DNA from: Paenibacillus polysaccharolyticus
GTDB lineage: Bacteria > Bacillota > Bacilli > Paenibacillales > Paenibacillaceae
Length of the DNA stretch: 64,000 nucleotides
Direction of reading: 5' to 3'
NCBI RefSeq assembly: GCF_900102085.1
Contig: NZ_FMVM01000007.1
Location: 245,588-309,587, forward strand
Under the pieces are notes generated by a model. The model was not told where the DNA came from. It ran no database searches and was given only the letters and a program-made list of their open reading frames with translations. Below, one piece after another: positions 34,157-42,436 of this stretch (its first letter is position 1; every line of letters begins with the position of its first letter). The position numbers and the translations under genes were made by a program.

Positions 34157-35611
34157 TTACCACCAACGGAATCCATTCTCCTCAGTCAGGCGATCGGCTG
34201 ATTCAGGTCCATTCGAACCTGCACTGTACGTATCCAGTGGAATAGTACCTGCCGCAAAGGCTTCCTGAATCGGTTGTACCCACTGCCATGCCAGTTCAAC
34301 TTCGTTCCAGTGTGCAAAGAAAGTAGAATCTCCACGCATCGCGTCAAAGATCAAGTTCTCGTACGCTTCAGGAACGTTACGTTCTCCTGAGTTAAAGGTC
34401 ATATGCATCGGTTCTACCTCGCCATGGTTCAGTGGGTTCTTCGCATTTAGTTGAAGAGAGATACTTTCGCCAGGACCAATTTCCAGCGTCAACAGGTTTG
34501 GAGCCATCGTGTTTTCAGACTCATGTCCAGTTTTGAGCGGCGCCTTGAATTCAACGACGATTCGGGTTGATTTCTCAGCCATGCGTTTACCTGTGCGGAT
34601 ATAAAATGGAACCTCGTCCCAGAACGGATCATCCAACCACAGTCTTGCGGCTACATATGTTTCATTCTGTGAGTTAGCAGGAATACCAGGCTCGTTCAGA
34701 TAACCCACAACTGCGGAACCTTGAAGCTCGCCTGCACCATATTGGGCACGAACCACTTCAGAAGTCACATTTTCTTTAGTCAAAGGCCGCAAAGACTCAG
34801 CAATTTTTTTCTTTTTATACTGAATTTCTTGCGGTGTGCAACGTTTCGGCAGATGTAATGCAATCATCATCAGCAGTTGAAGCATGTGATTCTGGAACAT
34901 GTCGCGGAGCGCACCACTTTGGTCATAATACGCAGCGCGTTCCTCAACACCTACAGTTTCACTGGCTGTAATCTGTACGTTCGCAATGTAACGGTTAGAC
35001 CAAAGTGCCTGAATCACCGGGTTGGCATACGTCAGTGTTTCGATGTTCTGTACCATTGGTTTTCCCAGGAAGTGGTCGATCCGATAAATTTCTTCTTCCG
35101 CAAAGGTATTGCTCAACTTCTCATTCAGCTCACGAGCAGACTGCAAATCATGTCCAAATGGTTTTTCGATGATCAGTTTCTTCCAGCCTTTTGTGTTACC
35201 CAGGCCGCTTTCTTGAATATTCAGCGCGATTGGCTCGAAAAATTCAGGTGCAACCGACATATAGAACATGCGGTTTTCCGGGATATTCAATTCTTGTTCA
35301 CGCTCTTGCACCAGCTGAAGCAAACGGGTGTAATCTTCAAGCTTCGTATTGTTCAGCGAACAGTAACGGAAAGCTCCGATGAAATCGCGTACCTGTGATG
35401 CCTCCTCCGGCTTCTGACGGGAGAATTCCTGTAGTGACTTTTCCACATTCGCTTGGAAGTCTGCATCCGATAGTTCACGACGGCCCAAACCGATGACGGA
35501 GAATGCCTTCGGCATTTTCTGATCTACATACAGATTGTATAATGCAGGGTAAATTTTACGTTTGGCTAAATCGCCTGTTGCCCCGAACAGGACAAATGTC
35601 ATTGCATCCAT
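34157..35611 (-). CDS. zwf: glucose-6-phosphate 1-dehydrogenase
   Basis: 484 residues. NADP motif FGATGDLAKRK near residues 8-18 and the active-site signature RIDHFLGK near 175 (the His is the catalytic base). It oxidises glucose-6-phosphate to the lactone, the first step of the oxidative pentose phosphate path, just upstream of gnd. ATG 35611 with AGGAGGC upstream. A second G6PDH gene is present at 45311-46861; this one groups with gnd. Confidence 0.95.
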   Translation of the reverse strand: MDAMTFVLFGATGDLAKRKIYPALYNLYVDQKMPKAFSVIGLGRRELSDADFQANVEKSLQEFSRQKPEEASQVRDFIGAFRYCSLNNTKLEDYTRLLQLVQEREQELNIPENRMFYMSVAPEFFEPIALNIQESGLGNTKGWKKLIIEKPFGHDLQSARELNEKLSNTFAEEEIYRIDHFLGKPMVQNIETLTYANPVIQALWSNRYIANVQITASETVGVEERAAYYDQSGALRDMFQNHMLQLLMMIALHLPKRCTPQEIQYKKKKIAESLRPLTKENVTSEVVRAQYGAGELQGSAVVGYLNEPGIPANSQNETYVAARLWLDDPFWDEVPFYIRTGKRMAEKSTRIVVEFKAPLKTGHESENTMAPNLLTLEIGPGESISLQLNAKNPLNHGEVEPMHMTFNSGERNVPEAYENLIFDAMRGDSTFFAHWNEVELAWQWVQPIQEAFAAGTIPLDTYSAGSNGPESADRLTEENGFRWW

Positions 35612-36036
35612 TGGAGTGCCTCCTATGATCTGTGCAGTATAGTATATGATGTTGCAAAATGGTCAAATCCAAGCATGACAAAAGACGGAATAAGTGGGCA
35701 CGTCGCCCGCCTTGCCTCCGTTTATTACCGTTGCCTCAATCCAACCATGGGAACATTCCTTCTCTCCACAATCTTAATCAACTTAGATCAGGTTATAAAT
35801 TGTAACCTTTAGAATTAACGTTACCCATATTACACCTGTCGTCACAATTCGTCAACATTCGTGTCGAACCTGTGAACTCCAGTGTTTACAGGGGTTTTGT
35901 TGAATGTTAACGCTTTATGTGGTAAGTTTAATAGCAATTGGATTGTGACATTTTATACATAAGACCTGTGGACAAGAAGGTTACAATAAGTATACTAAGT
36001 ATAGTACAAGGGATACTAAACCAAAGGAGTACAGTT
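35612..36036. other. divergent zwf / HxlR control region
   Basis: 425 bp, AT-rich. The right end holds the HxlR promoter and dyad (35969-36003). Nothing coding seen. Confidence 0.6.
35969..36003 (+). promoter_or_regulatory. candidate promoter with overlapping operator of the HxlR gene
   Basis: TGGACA, 16 bases, TATACT. The -10 is the left arm of a perfect dyad TATACT-A-AGTATA (35991-36003). This is the arrangement expected for an autorepressing HxlR regulator. Confidence 0.5.
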
Positions 36037-36357
36037 ATGAACGATGATGAGAATGCCAAACAGATGTGCTCAAAAGTGGAACAATCTTATCAGATCATTG
36101 GCCGAAAATGGGTAGCTTTAATTATCCATGCGTTGATGGAAGAACCCAAACGCTTCAGTGAAATTCATGCTTATATTCCCGATTTGAGCAAACGTGTATT
36201 GAATGAACGTATGAAGGAATTGGAAGAAGAGGGATTGGTCGTGCGGCATGTCGTTACTGAACGTCCTGTTCGGACTGAATATATGTTGTCCCGCAAAGGA
36301 AGCGAACTCGGGCGCGCGTTAAGCGCTGTCGAGCGATGGGCGGAGAAGTGGTTGTAA
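36037..36357 (+). CDS. HxlR-family winged-helix regulator
   Basis: 106 residues. HxlR family pattern: a Cys near the N-terminus (QMCSKVEQSYQIIGRKW), then a winged helix with RFSEIHAYIPDLSKRVLNERMKELE and the wing GLVVRHVVTERPVRTEYMLS. HxlR proteins commonly sense electrophiles or oxidants through that N-terminal Cys and control adjacent genes or themselves. ATG 36037 with AAAGGAGT upstream. Divergent from zwf; a terminator follows, so its target is either itself, zwf or a distant gene. Confidence 0.9.
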   Translation: MNDDENAKQMCSKVEQSYQIIGRKWVALIIHALMEEPKRFSEIHAYIPDLSKRVLNERMKELEEEGLVVRHVVTERPVRTEYMLSRKGSELGRALSAVERWAEKWL

Positions 36358-36385
36358 ATTTAATTGTATCAACTCACCAACATAA

Positions 36386-36432
36386 AGGCAGAGGTAAGAA
36401 AGGGATATATCCTCTTTCACCTCTGCTATTTT
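36386..36432 (+). terminator. terminator of the HxlR gene
   Basis: GCAGAGGT and ACCTCTGC around an inner GAAAGG / CCTCTTTC hairpin, then TATTTTATT. Confidence 0.85.
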
Positions 36433-36514
36433 ATTCCTATTCTTTACATCATAAGATAAGCAACCGATAAATTATTATAGCTATAATAATTTCCAACAAA
36501 GGAAGGTACATAAT

Positions 36515-37723
36515 TTGAAAAGCCTTAAACGTATGGCCGCTTGCTCTATTTTAACTGCATTATTATTAGGTTCCACAACCGTAACAGCTGAATCTGTAAT
36601 TCAAGAGCTGTATAGTGAAGAATTAACTGCCCGGACATGGGAAGGAATACCAATCAAGCATATGGATCAACACTGGGCCAAGCGTTTATTTCAATGGGGT
36701 ATCTCCAGTAACATAATCAATGGATATACGAATACCAACCTTAAACCAGACCAAGTCATTACAGAGGCTGAATTTCTTAAAATGTTCTACAGAGCAGTGG
36801 GTCTAGCTATTCCAAATGCAAGTGCAAATAGTGCGTATCGTCCCAGTGAGAATTGGACAGAAGGCCTCTACAGAACAGCTAAACTATACAACCATCCGAC
36901 AATTGGAGCAAACAACTTTGCATTGAGAATGAAACCGATCACAAAACTACGTGTTGCCGAAATCATCAGTGGATCCCAAGGTGTTCATTATACTGGCCAA
37001 TATGCGGTCACCTACCTGATCGGACAAGGATTAGCCAATAGCAAAGCAACTTCTCCGCAACAGTTTGATGGTGAAAGTACACTTACGAGGGCAGAGGCAC
37101 TTCAATGGATACGCCAACTTGCTTTACATGGAAAACTAACCATTGAGCAAAGACCAAAAATCCCTACGGACCTCGGTCTTCTGCCTGAAATGGCGAACAC
37201 ACCTCCTGAGGTGATTCCTGATTTTAGTACAGAACCTGTGACGGATGAAGATTTTAATTTGGTTATTCAGGGCAATAATTCAGAACTCAGATTTGGAGAC
37301 TCGAAAAAATCCATTGATGCACAATTTGGTAATTCTTCAGGGAAGAGTATTTTTGATGACGATATGTATCCTTTATTCAATGCTCATTTTAACCAAAATG
37401 GAGAATTAGATGGCTGGAAAACATACTTATATGAAGAAGATTCGATTCGACCAGGTGTTTCACGACTTACGAAAAAAGGAATCGTATTGGGTGAAAGCAC
37501 CATAACCGATGTTATAAGCCGATATGGATCATCTGGAGTAAGAGGAAATGGGATCATCGATTATCACTATAAAAAGATGAATGATGGTACTTATCAGGAT
37601 ATTTCAATCTATGATCGTATATCAAATATGGAAGATGTTTGTATGATCGCATTTCTGGTTGATGATAAAACACAGGTAGTCTACGATATTATCGTAAAAT
37701 CATCACTAAAGGATGCATTTTAG
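36515..37723 (+). CDS. secreted SLH-domain protein
   Basis: 402 residues. A signal peptide (about 1-26, hydrophobic and ending near VTAES) is followed by S-layer-homology-type segments: HWAKRLFQWGISSNIINGYTN around residue 52 and weaker ones at about 120 and 170 (LTRAEALQWIRQLA). The C-terminal 170 residues form an unassigned domain (TLKKGIVLGESTITDVISRYG-like). SLH segments hold proteins to pyruvylated cell wall polymers. TTG start with AAAGGAAGG upstream. It has its own terminator. Confidence 0.75.
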   Translation: MKSLKRMAACSILTALLLGSTTVTAESVIQELYSEELTARTWEGIPIKHMDQHWAKRLFQWGISSNIINGYTNTNLKPDQVITEAEFLKMFYRAVGLAIPNASANSAYRPSENWTEGLYRTAKLYNHPTIGANNFALRMKPITKLRVAEIISGSQGVHYTGQYAVTYLIGQGLANSKATSPQQFDGESTLTRAEALQWIRQLALHGKLTIEQRPKIPTDLGLLPEMANTPPEVIPDFSTEPVTDEDFNLVIQGNNSELRFGDSKKSIDAQFGNSSGKSIFDDDMYPLFNAHFNQNGELDGWKTYLYEEDSIRPGVSRLTKKGIVLGESTITDVISRYGSSGVRGNGIIDYHYKKMNDGTYQDISIYDRISNMEDVCMIAFLVDDKTQVVYDIIVKSSLKDAF

Positions 37724-37750
37724 CTTAATTCTAGAGTAACATCTTTAAGA

Positions 37751-37786
37751 AAAGATCCCCTTTCGGTTACTCGAAAGGGGATTTGA
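37751..37786 (+). terminator. terminator of the SLH protein gene
   Basis: ATCCCCTTTCG, loop, CGAAAGGGGAT, then TTGATTTA. It lies between converging genes and is probably used by both. Confidence 0.8.
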
Positions 37787-37800
37787 TTTACATAAGATGA

Positions 37801-38964
37801 TTACTCTTCATCCAATCGGCGCCCAAGCGTAATACCTATATCCTCAAAATTTTCAACAGACGACTTCTTCTCGTAAAAGTGAACCACACGCCGCATCATA
37901 CTCTCTCTGGAATAAAATGTATCGTCCGATGGTATTGGAAAAACCACCTTCTCCCCCGTACTTGCAGACTTATATATCCCAACAATTAGCTCCAGTGTAT
38001 TCCGTCCGCTCTCCCCATCAACAACTAGCGATGTCCCATACTCTATAGCATCCAACACATTCTCAACCTGTCCGGCGTGGCCTGAATGAATAACTTCCGG
38101 CAATGCATCATACTGCTCCTGAAGCTTACGTTCAAGATCCGGATTAGGTTCGGGGAATCCATGACTTTGCGAAGTGGATGCGACCACTTTCCAGGGAACG
38201 GACACGCGGGCTTCTTTTCCTTGAAAAATCAACTGCTGCTCCTCTCCGTGATGTACCACGGAACTTGTAATCATGCCCACTGCTCCCTGGCTGAAGCGTA
38301 GCATCGCCATAGATATGTCCTCCACCTCGGCATTATCATGCGCCGTATTGGCCATCATAGCCTGCACTTCGATGGGCGCCCCCATCATCCAGAGCATGGC
38401 ATCTATATGATGTACCGCATGATTAAGCGTACAGCCGCCGCCTTCTTTTTCCCAGGTCCCGCGCCACCACAGATCATAATAGGAATGTCCCCGCCACCAG
38501 TAGGAGTCCACTTGAACATGGAGAATCGGTCCCATATGCCGGCTATCCAGTACACTTTTAAGCTTCATCATGGGAGTGGTAAATCGATTCTGGGCAACAA
38601 CCGACAGCAGTGTGCCGCTATCCTGCGCTGCTTTCAGCATCTGGTCCGCTTCCTCTAATGAAGAAGCCATCGGTTTTTCAACTAATACATGCTTGCCGGC
38701 CTTCATGAAATCACACGCGATGGAAGCATGAGTATATGGAGGTGTACAGATCGATACAAGATCAATATCTTTTTGAAGTAGTTCATGATAATCCGCTACT
38801 GCCACAGCATCGTGTAGTCCGTATTCTTCAATTCGTTTTTGCGCTTTTTCCATATACACATCGACTACTGCCACAATCCGGCACCGCTCCGGGAACTTCA
38901 TATACGCAGAGATATGCGCATTACTAATCGCACCCGCACCAATAATAGCTACATTCATCATCAC
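37801..38964 (-). CDS. Gfo/Idh/MocA family oxidoreductase
   Basis: 387 residues. The N-terminal Rossmann domain begins VAIIGAGAISNAHISAY (NAD(P) site), followed by the conserved VEKPMASSLEEAD motif with the catalytic Lys near residue 97 and a C-terminal beta-sheet domain with GGGCTLNHAVHHIDAMLWMMG (catalytic His region). Such enzymes oxidise or reduce sugars and inositols. Divergent from the AraC regulator at 39077, which probably controls it. Confidence 0.88.
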   Translation of the reverse strand: MMMNVAIIGAGAISNAHISAYMKFPERCRIVAVVDVYMEKAQKRIEEYGLHDAVAVADYHELLQKDIDLVSICTPPYTHASIACDFMKAGKHVLVEKPMASSLEEADQMLKAAQDSGTLLSVVAQNRFTTPMMKLKSVLDSRHMGPILHVQVDSYWWRGHSYYDLWWRGTWEKEGGGCTLNHAVHHIDAMLWMMGAPIEVQAMMANTAHDNAEVEDISMAMLRFSQGAVGMITSSVVHHGEEQQLIFQGKEARVSVPWKVVASTSQSHGFPEPNPDLERKLQEQYDALPEVIHSGHAGQVENVLDAIEYGTSLVVDGESGRNTLELIVGIYKSASTGEKVVFPIPSDDTFYSRESMMRRVVHFYEKKSSVENFEDIGITLGRRLDEE

Positions 38965-39076
38965 TCTATCCCTCCCTTAGTTTCTTCACAATACCTCAGA
39001 ATAGAGCGCTTTTATGCATGTATTCTGTGATAAAATATAACTATCTTGCGATGGTAAGGGAGGTCATCTGGTTTCT

Positions 39077-39958
39077 ATGCCACATATAAGTGATAGGCAA
39101 TTCAGCCTGGTATGCCGCCGTACATCCCGTGCAACCTTTCGTGAGGTTTTTCATGCTCATTCACAACTGGAATTAACTTATATTCATGACGGTTACGGGC
39201 AGTTGATTACCGAGGGAAAGGTATTTCCACTTGAACCGGGTACGCTTATGATTTTCCGCCCCTTTCAGATGCACCATGTGCAAATTCAGGTATCTGAAGC
39301 ACACCCATTTGTACGCACGGTGCTTATGGTGGAGTTAGAGTTACTACACGCCTATTGGCCACACTTCATAACCACGCATCATTTTACCGAGCACCTTCTC
39401 AATGAGCAGTATTCTATTCAACCGATCTTTCTCGTACCGGATTCACCGCTCATTCAGCGAATGGAACATTTCGGAGAACAATACCCTGAGTTATTACCTT
39501 ATGAGCTTGCTGAAGATGCTTGTCTTTTTGTACTGGATGTACTGACGCAACTACGTCACATCTGGAACAGAACAGCCGGTCTCCCGGATCAGTATTTGTC
39601 AAACCAACCAACAGGTCATTCAGAGATCATTGATCCCCACGCCCAAGCAACCATGCAATGGATTGAGCAACACTACGCGGAACCTTTTCGTTTAGAACAC
39701 ATTGCGAGTGAGTTGCATCTCTCTCCCTATCACCTGTCCCATGTGTTTAAAAAGGCGACCGGCACCAGCATTATTGCATATGCTCAGGCCACACGTATTC
39801 GTCAAGCCTGCGTACTGCTTGGTCGTACATCTTTATCCATTCCTGAGATCGGCCACCGTGTCGGCATGTCTAGCCCCTCTTATTTTTGCAAAATATTTCG
39901 TAAAGCCACCAACACCACACCGCACCAATATCGGTTGAGGATGAGAGGTAGCCATTAG
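39077..39958 (+). CDS. AraC-family transcriptional regulator
   Basis: 293 residues. N-terminal cupin-like sensor (residues 1-130: HAHSQLELTYIHDGYG, PLEPGTLMIFRPFQMHHVQ), then two helix-turn-helix motifs at the C-terminus (LEHIASELHLSPYHLSHVFKKATG and IPEIGHRVGMSSPSYFCKIFRKATN). It probably senses a sugar and controls the divergent Gfo/Idh/MocA gene. GGGAGG lies 13 bases before the ATG, which is far; an in-frame CTG lies closer, so the exact start is uncertain. Confidence 0.88.
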   Translation: MPHISDRQFSLVCRRTSRATFREVFHAHSQLELTYIHDGYGQLITEGKVFPLEPGTLMIFRPFQMHHVQIQVSEAHPFVRTVLMVELELLHAYWPHFITTHHFTEHLLNEQYSIQPIFLVPDSPLIQRMEHFGEQYPELLPYELAEDACLFVLDVLTQLRHIWNRTAGLPDQYLSNQPTGHSEIIDPHAQATMQWIEQHYAEPFRLEHIASELHLSPYHLSHVFKKATGTSIIAYAQATRIRQACVLLGRTSLSIPEIGHRVGMSSPSYFCKIFRKATNTTPHQYRLRMRGSH

Positions 39959-39991
39959 ATAGGACGGACGGAAAAAGAATAGCTAGCATAA

Positions 39992-40126
39992 TCAGCGCAC
40001 ATGCACTAGAAAACGAACCGTACGATACACATCCGTTACCGTCTTCTCATATAACTCTCCATAAGCCTCATGGTCTCCAGCCAAGGTCAGTTTCACCAAT
40101 GTTATGTACTCATTCTCTTCACTCAT
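39992..40126 (-). pseudogene. truncated ECF sigma factor remnant (N-terminal 44 codons)
   Basis: An ATG with a good AAAGGGGGA site opens a 44-codon frame containing LVKLTLAGDHEAYGELYEKT, followed by VTDVYRTVRFLVHVR. This matches region 2.1-2.2 of ECF sigma factors (G-D-x-x-A-[FY]-x-x-L-[YF]). It ends in TGA before region 2.3, and the AraC gene begins only 33 bases later, so the rest is missing. Interpreted as a decayed gene fragment; a functional micro-protein is the alternative. Confidence 0.6.
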
Positions 40127-40209
40127 TTCCCATCCCCCTTTCTGCTGATACTATATATTGGTTTAGGTCTATGATATCGTTCGATTTAATTTGGTAAATT
40201 CAATCCTGA

Positions 40210-40260
40210 ATAAAAATAAAACCTATTCCAGACACTTCATATTGAAGGTGGAATAGGTCA
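40210..40260 (-). terminator. terminator of the ktrA-like/SpoU transcript
   Basis: Minus strand: ACCTATTCCA, inner CTTCA/TGAAG hairpin, TGGAATAGGT, then TTTATTTTTATT. It lies about 120 bases past the SpoU gene stop. Confidence 0.7.
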
Positions 40261-40380
40261 TTCAATGTTTCACATCATCACCAAAAAGACTGAAATCTGC
40301 TGAGGGAAAACCCTCACTTTTTCCAGTCTCCATTCAATTGGTGGAGGTAATAGGGGTGGATAATAAGGGTAGGTACTATT

Positions 40381-41169
40381 TCAACCCATCCGCTGCCGCA
40401 TCGCTTCAAACAACAATATCGTTGCTGCCATCGCGGCGTTAAGCGACTCCGCTTGTCCTTGCATCGGAATCGTAATTGCGTCATCTACGAGCTGTGCCGT
40501 GGTGTCCGAGATTCCCTTGCCTTCATTGCCAATGACAAGCCACACCGGCTGGGTAAAATCATAACTGTAACACGAATACTCTGCCTGCAAAGAGGTGCTA
40601 ACCAGCCTCACACCTGCGGCTTTTGCCTCAGGAAGCAACGACTGCAATTCTCCCTCCACAATCGGCAAATGGAACAAAGAGCCCATCGTTGATCGAATCG
40701 TCTTCGGATTATACACATCCGCACAACCAGCGCCAAGAACGACACCTGCCGCTCCGGCGGCATCCGCACTGCGAATGATCGTGCCCACATTTCCGGGATC
40801 TTGCACATTGTCCAGCACAACGACCAATCCTTGCCGCTCTGCAATCAGACTTTGCAGTGGCTCTTTGCTTTTTCGCACGATTGCAAATACCGGCTGAGGC
40901 GTCATCGTATCCGTACATTTGGCGATCACGGCAGGAGACACACTGACCCACTCGACTCGCTTCAGTGGATTCTCCAGTCCAGCCAGCTCTATAGGCACTC
41001 CCTGCTCACCGTCGTATACGATACACTCCAGATCAGCTCCGGCACGTAGCGCTTCCTGTACGAGATGAATGCCCTCAATTATATATTTATGTTGACGGGT
41101 TCGATGCTTTTTCTCCAGCAACTGTGCCCACTCTTTTACACGTGTATTTTGCGGTGATACAATATCCAT
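40381..41169 (-). CDS. SpoU/TrmH-family RNA 2'-O-methyltransferase
   Basis: 262 residues. The SPOUT knot motifs are all present: motif 1 LDNVQDPGNVGTIIRSADAAG near residue 120, motif 2 LVIGNEGKGIS near 212 and motif 3 IPMQGQAESLNAAMAATI near 234. An N-terminal substrate-binding domain precedes it. It methylates a ribose in rRNA or tRNA; related to B. subtilis YsgA, which also neighbours sspI as here. ATG 41169 with GGGAAGGATGGAACG upstream. Confidence 0.92.
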   Translation of the reverse strand: MDIVSPQNTRVKEWAQLLEKKHRTRQHKYIIEGIHLVQEALRAGADLECIVYDGEQGVPIELAGLENPLKRVEWVSVSPAVIAKCTDTMTPQPVFAIVRKSKEPLQSLIAERQGLVVVLDNVQDPGNVGTIIRSADAAGAAGVVLGAGCADVYNPKTIRSTMGSLFHLPIVEGELQSLLPEAKAAGVRLVSTSLQAEYSCYSYDFTQPVWLVIGNEGKGISDTTAQLVDDAITIPMQGQAESLNAAMAATILLFEAMRQRMG

Positions 41170-41211
41170 CGTTCCATCCTTCCCATTTTCGGGCTCATTA
41201 TTATTCCTTAA

Positions 41212-41874
41212 TCACTTCGGATAGGCCAGCTCAAGCTTCGTCAGATGATCCTTGTGCCCCACAATAACCAGCACATCTCCATCTGCAATCCGATCCTCGG
41301 CATAAGGGGAGATGTTCATTGAACCTCCGCTTTTAATGGCCATGACGTTACAGCCGAAACGCGCCCGAATGTTCAGCTCCAGCAGGTTTTTGCCAATCAT
41401 CTGCTCGGATGCTCTGATCTCCAAAATGCTGTAATCCTCGGATAATTCAATATAGTCCAGAATGTTGGGTGATGTTAAGTGATGCGCTACACGCAGACCC
41501 ATATCCCGTTCCGGGTAAATGACTTTGTCCGCACCAATCTTCTGCAACACCTTGCCATGTAACTCATTTTGAGCTTTTACAATCAGCACGGGCACACCCA
41601 TATCCTTCAATATCAAAGTAGTCAAAATACTCGCCTGTATATCTTCACCAATCGCTACAACAACAACGTCAAAATTACGTATGCCCAGCGCTCGCAGCGC
41701 TTCTTCATCCGTTGAGTCTGCCGATACTGCATGGGTTACCACATTGGACATCTCCTGCGTCCGCTGCTCGTTCGCGTCAATCGCCAGCACGTCAAATCCC
41801 ATGCCGCTCAGCGCATTCGCTATACTTGATCCGAATCGTCCCATACCGATTACAGCATATTGTTTCTTCGCCAT
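41212..41874 (-). CDS. TrkA/KtrA-type potassium channel regulatory protein
   Basis: 220 residues. RCK_N (Rossmann) domain with GMGRFGSSIANALSGMG near residue 10, then an RCK_C (TrkA_C) domain with IGKNLLELNIRARFGCNVMAIKSG near 165. It binds ATP/ADP or c-di-AMP and gates a partner K+ channel (KtrB/KtrD). The partner membrane subunit is not in the window. Just upstream of the SpoU gene in the same direction, 42 bases apart; sspI is divergent. Confidence 0.9.
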   Translation of the reverse strand: MAKKQYAVIGMGRFGSSIANALSGMGFDVLAIDANEQRTQEMSNVVTHAVSADSTDEEALRALGIRNFDVVVVAIGEDIQASILTTLILKDMGVPVLIVKAQNELHGKVLQKIGADKVIYPERDMGLRVAHHLTSPNILDYIELSEDYSILEIRASEQMIGKNLLELNIRARFGCNVMAIKSGGSMNISPYAEDRIADGDVLVIVGHKDHLTKLELAYPK

Positions 41875-42042
41875 CAGGGTATTTAACCTCCCGCTGCATT
41901 ACGGCAAGACGCACCAGTTCTGGTACGATGCCAACGTAAATAATCCTTCGTAGTATACCACAAAGACGGAAAAACTTGAATGCGCTCACCCTCCACAGGG
42001 AACAGTAATACAGCAGCCGAATAAACCGAGGAGGGAATTGCG

Positions 42043-42276
42043 ATGCCCATTACATTAAGCCTGCGTGAAGCGATTGTTCATAAGGTTCATGACAAAAGTG
42101 ATGACCAGCTCCGGGAGATGATCGAAGGTTCAGTAGACGGACCCGAAGCAGCGTTGCCTGGACTTGGCGCCATTTTCGAGATGATCTGGAAGAACACAGA
42201 GCCTGCCAAGCAGGAGGAACTGATTCAGATCGCGCAGGAGCATCTGCACACCATTCCCGTACAACCGCTTCGATAA
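42043..42276 (+). CDS. sspI: small acid-soluble spore protein I
   Basis: 77 residues. It matches SspI: LREAIVHKVHDKSDDQLREMIEGSVDGPEAALPGLG with the conserved PGLGAIFEMIWK. SspI is a minor forespore protein. ATG with GAGGAGGGAATTGCG upstream. Divergent from ktrA and the SpoU gene, as in Bacillus where sspI faces ysgA. I saw no convincing SigG-type promoter in the spacing expected. Confidence 0.95.
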   Translation: MPITLSLREAIVHKVHDKSDDQLREMIEGSVDGPEAALPGLGAIFEMIWKNTEPAKQEELIQIAQEHLHTIPVQPLR

Positions 42277-42325
42277 TTGAAGCACTGACGGGTGAAGGGA
42301 ACCATCAAACCGTTTGTTCTGTCTG

Positions 42326-42378
42326 CAAAAAAAGCTCCCCTAACCCGGCAGGATCAACCCCGCCGAGATCGGTAAGGG
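42326..42378 (-). terminator. second prfC terminator (tandem)
   Basis: Minus strand: CCCTTACC, inner CGGC/GCCG hairpin, GGTTAGGG, then AGCTTTTTTT. Confidence 0.75.
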
Positions 42379-42384
42379 TAAAGC

Positions 42385-42419
42385 AAAAAAATCCCTCCAC
42401 CACCCGGCGGAGGGATTTC
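42385..42419 (-). terminator. first prfC terminator
   Basis: Minus strand: AAATCCCTCC, loop, GGAGGGATTT, then TTTTG. Together with the next hairpin it makes a tandem pair. Confidence 0.85.
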
Positions 42420-42436
42420 ATTATATCAAGATAACA

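Noticed and set aside
34877..35398. 173-codon plus-strand frame opposite zwf
   Set aside because: Shadow frame; zwf on the other strand has clear catalytic motifs.
35938..36036. N-terminal extension of the HxlR gene
   Set aside because: It would read through the promoter and dyad; the ATG at 36037 has an AAAGGAG site.
40261..40380. Possible 12-codon plus-strand peptide followed by a TGAGGG/CCCTCA hairpin with T-run
   Set aside because: No ribosome site and too short to judge; the hairpin alone is not evidence of a gene.
41960..42042. SigG promoter for sspI
   Set aside because: TGAATG is present, but no CATnnTA-like -10 at the right spacing.
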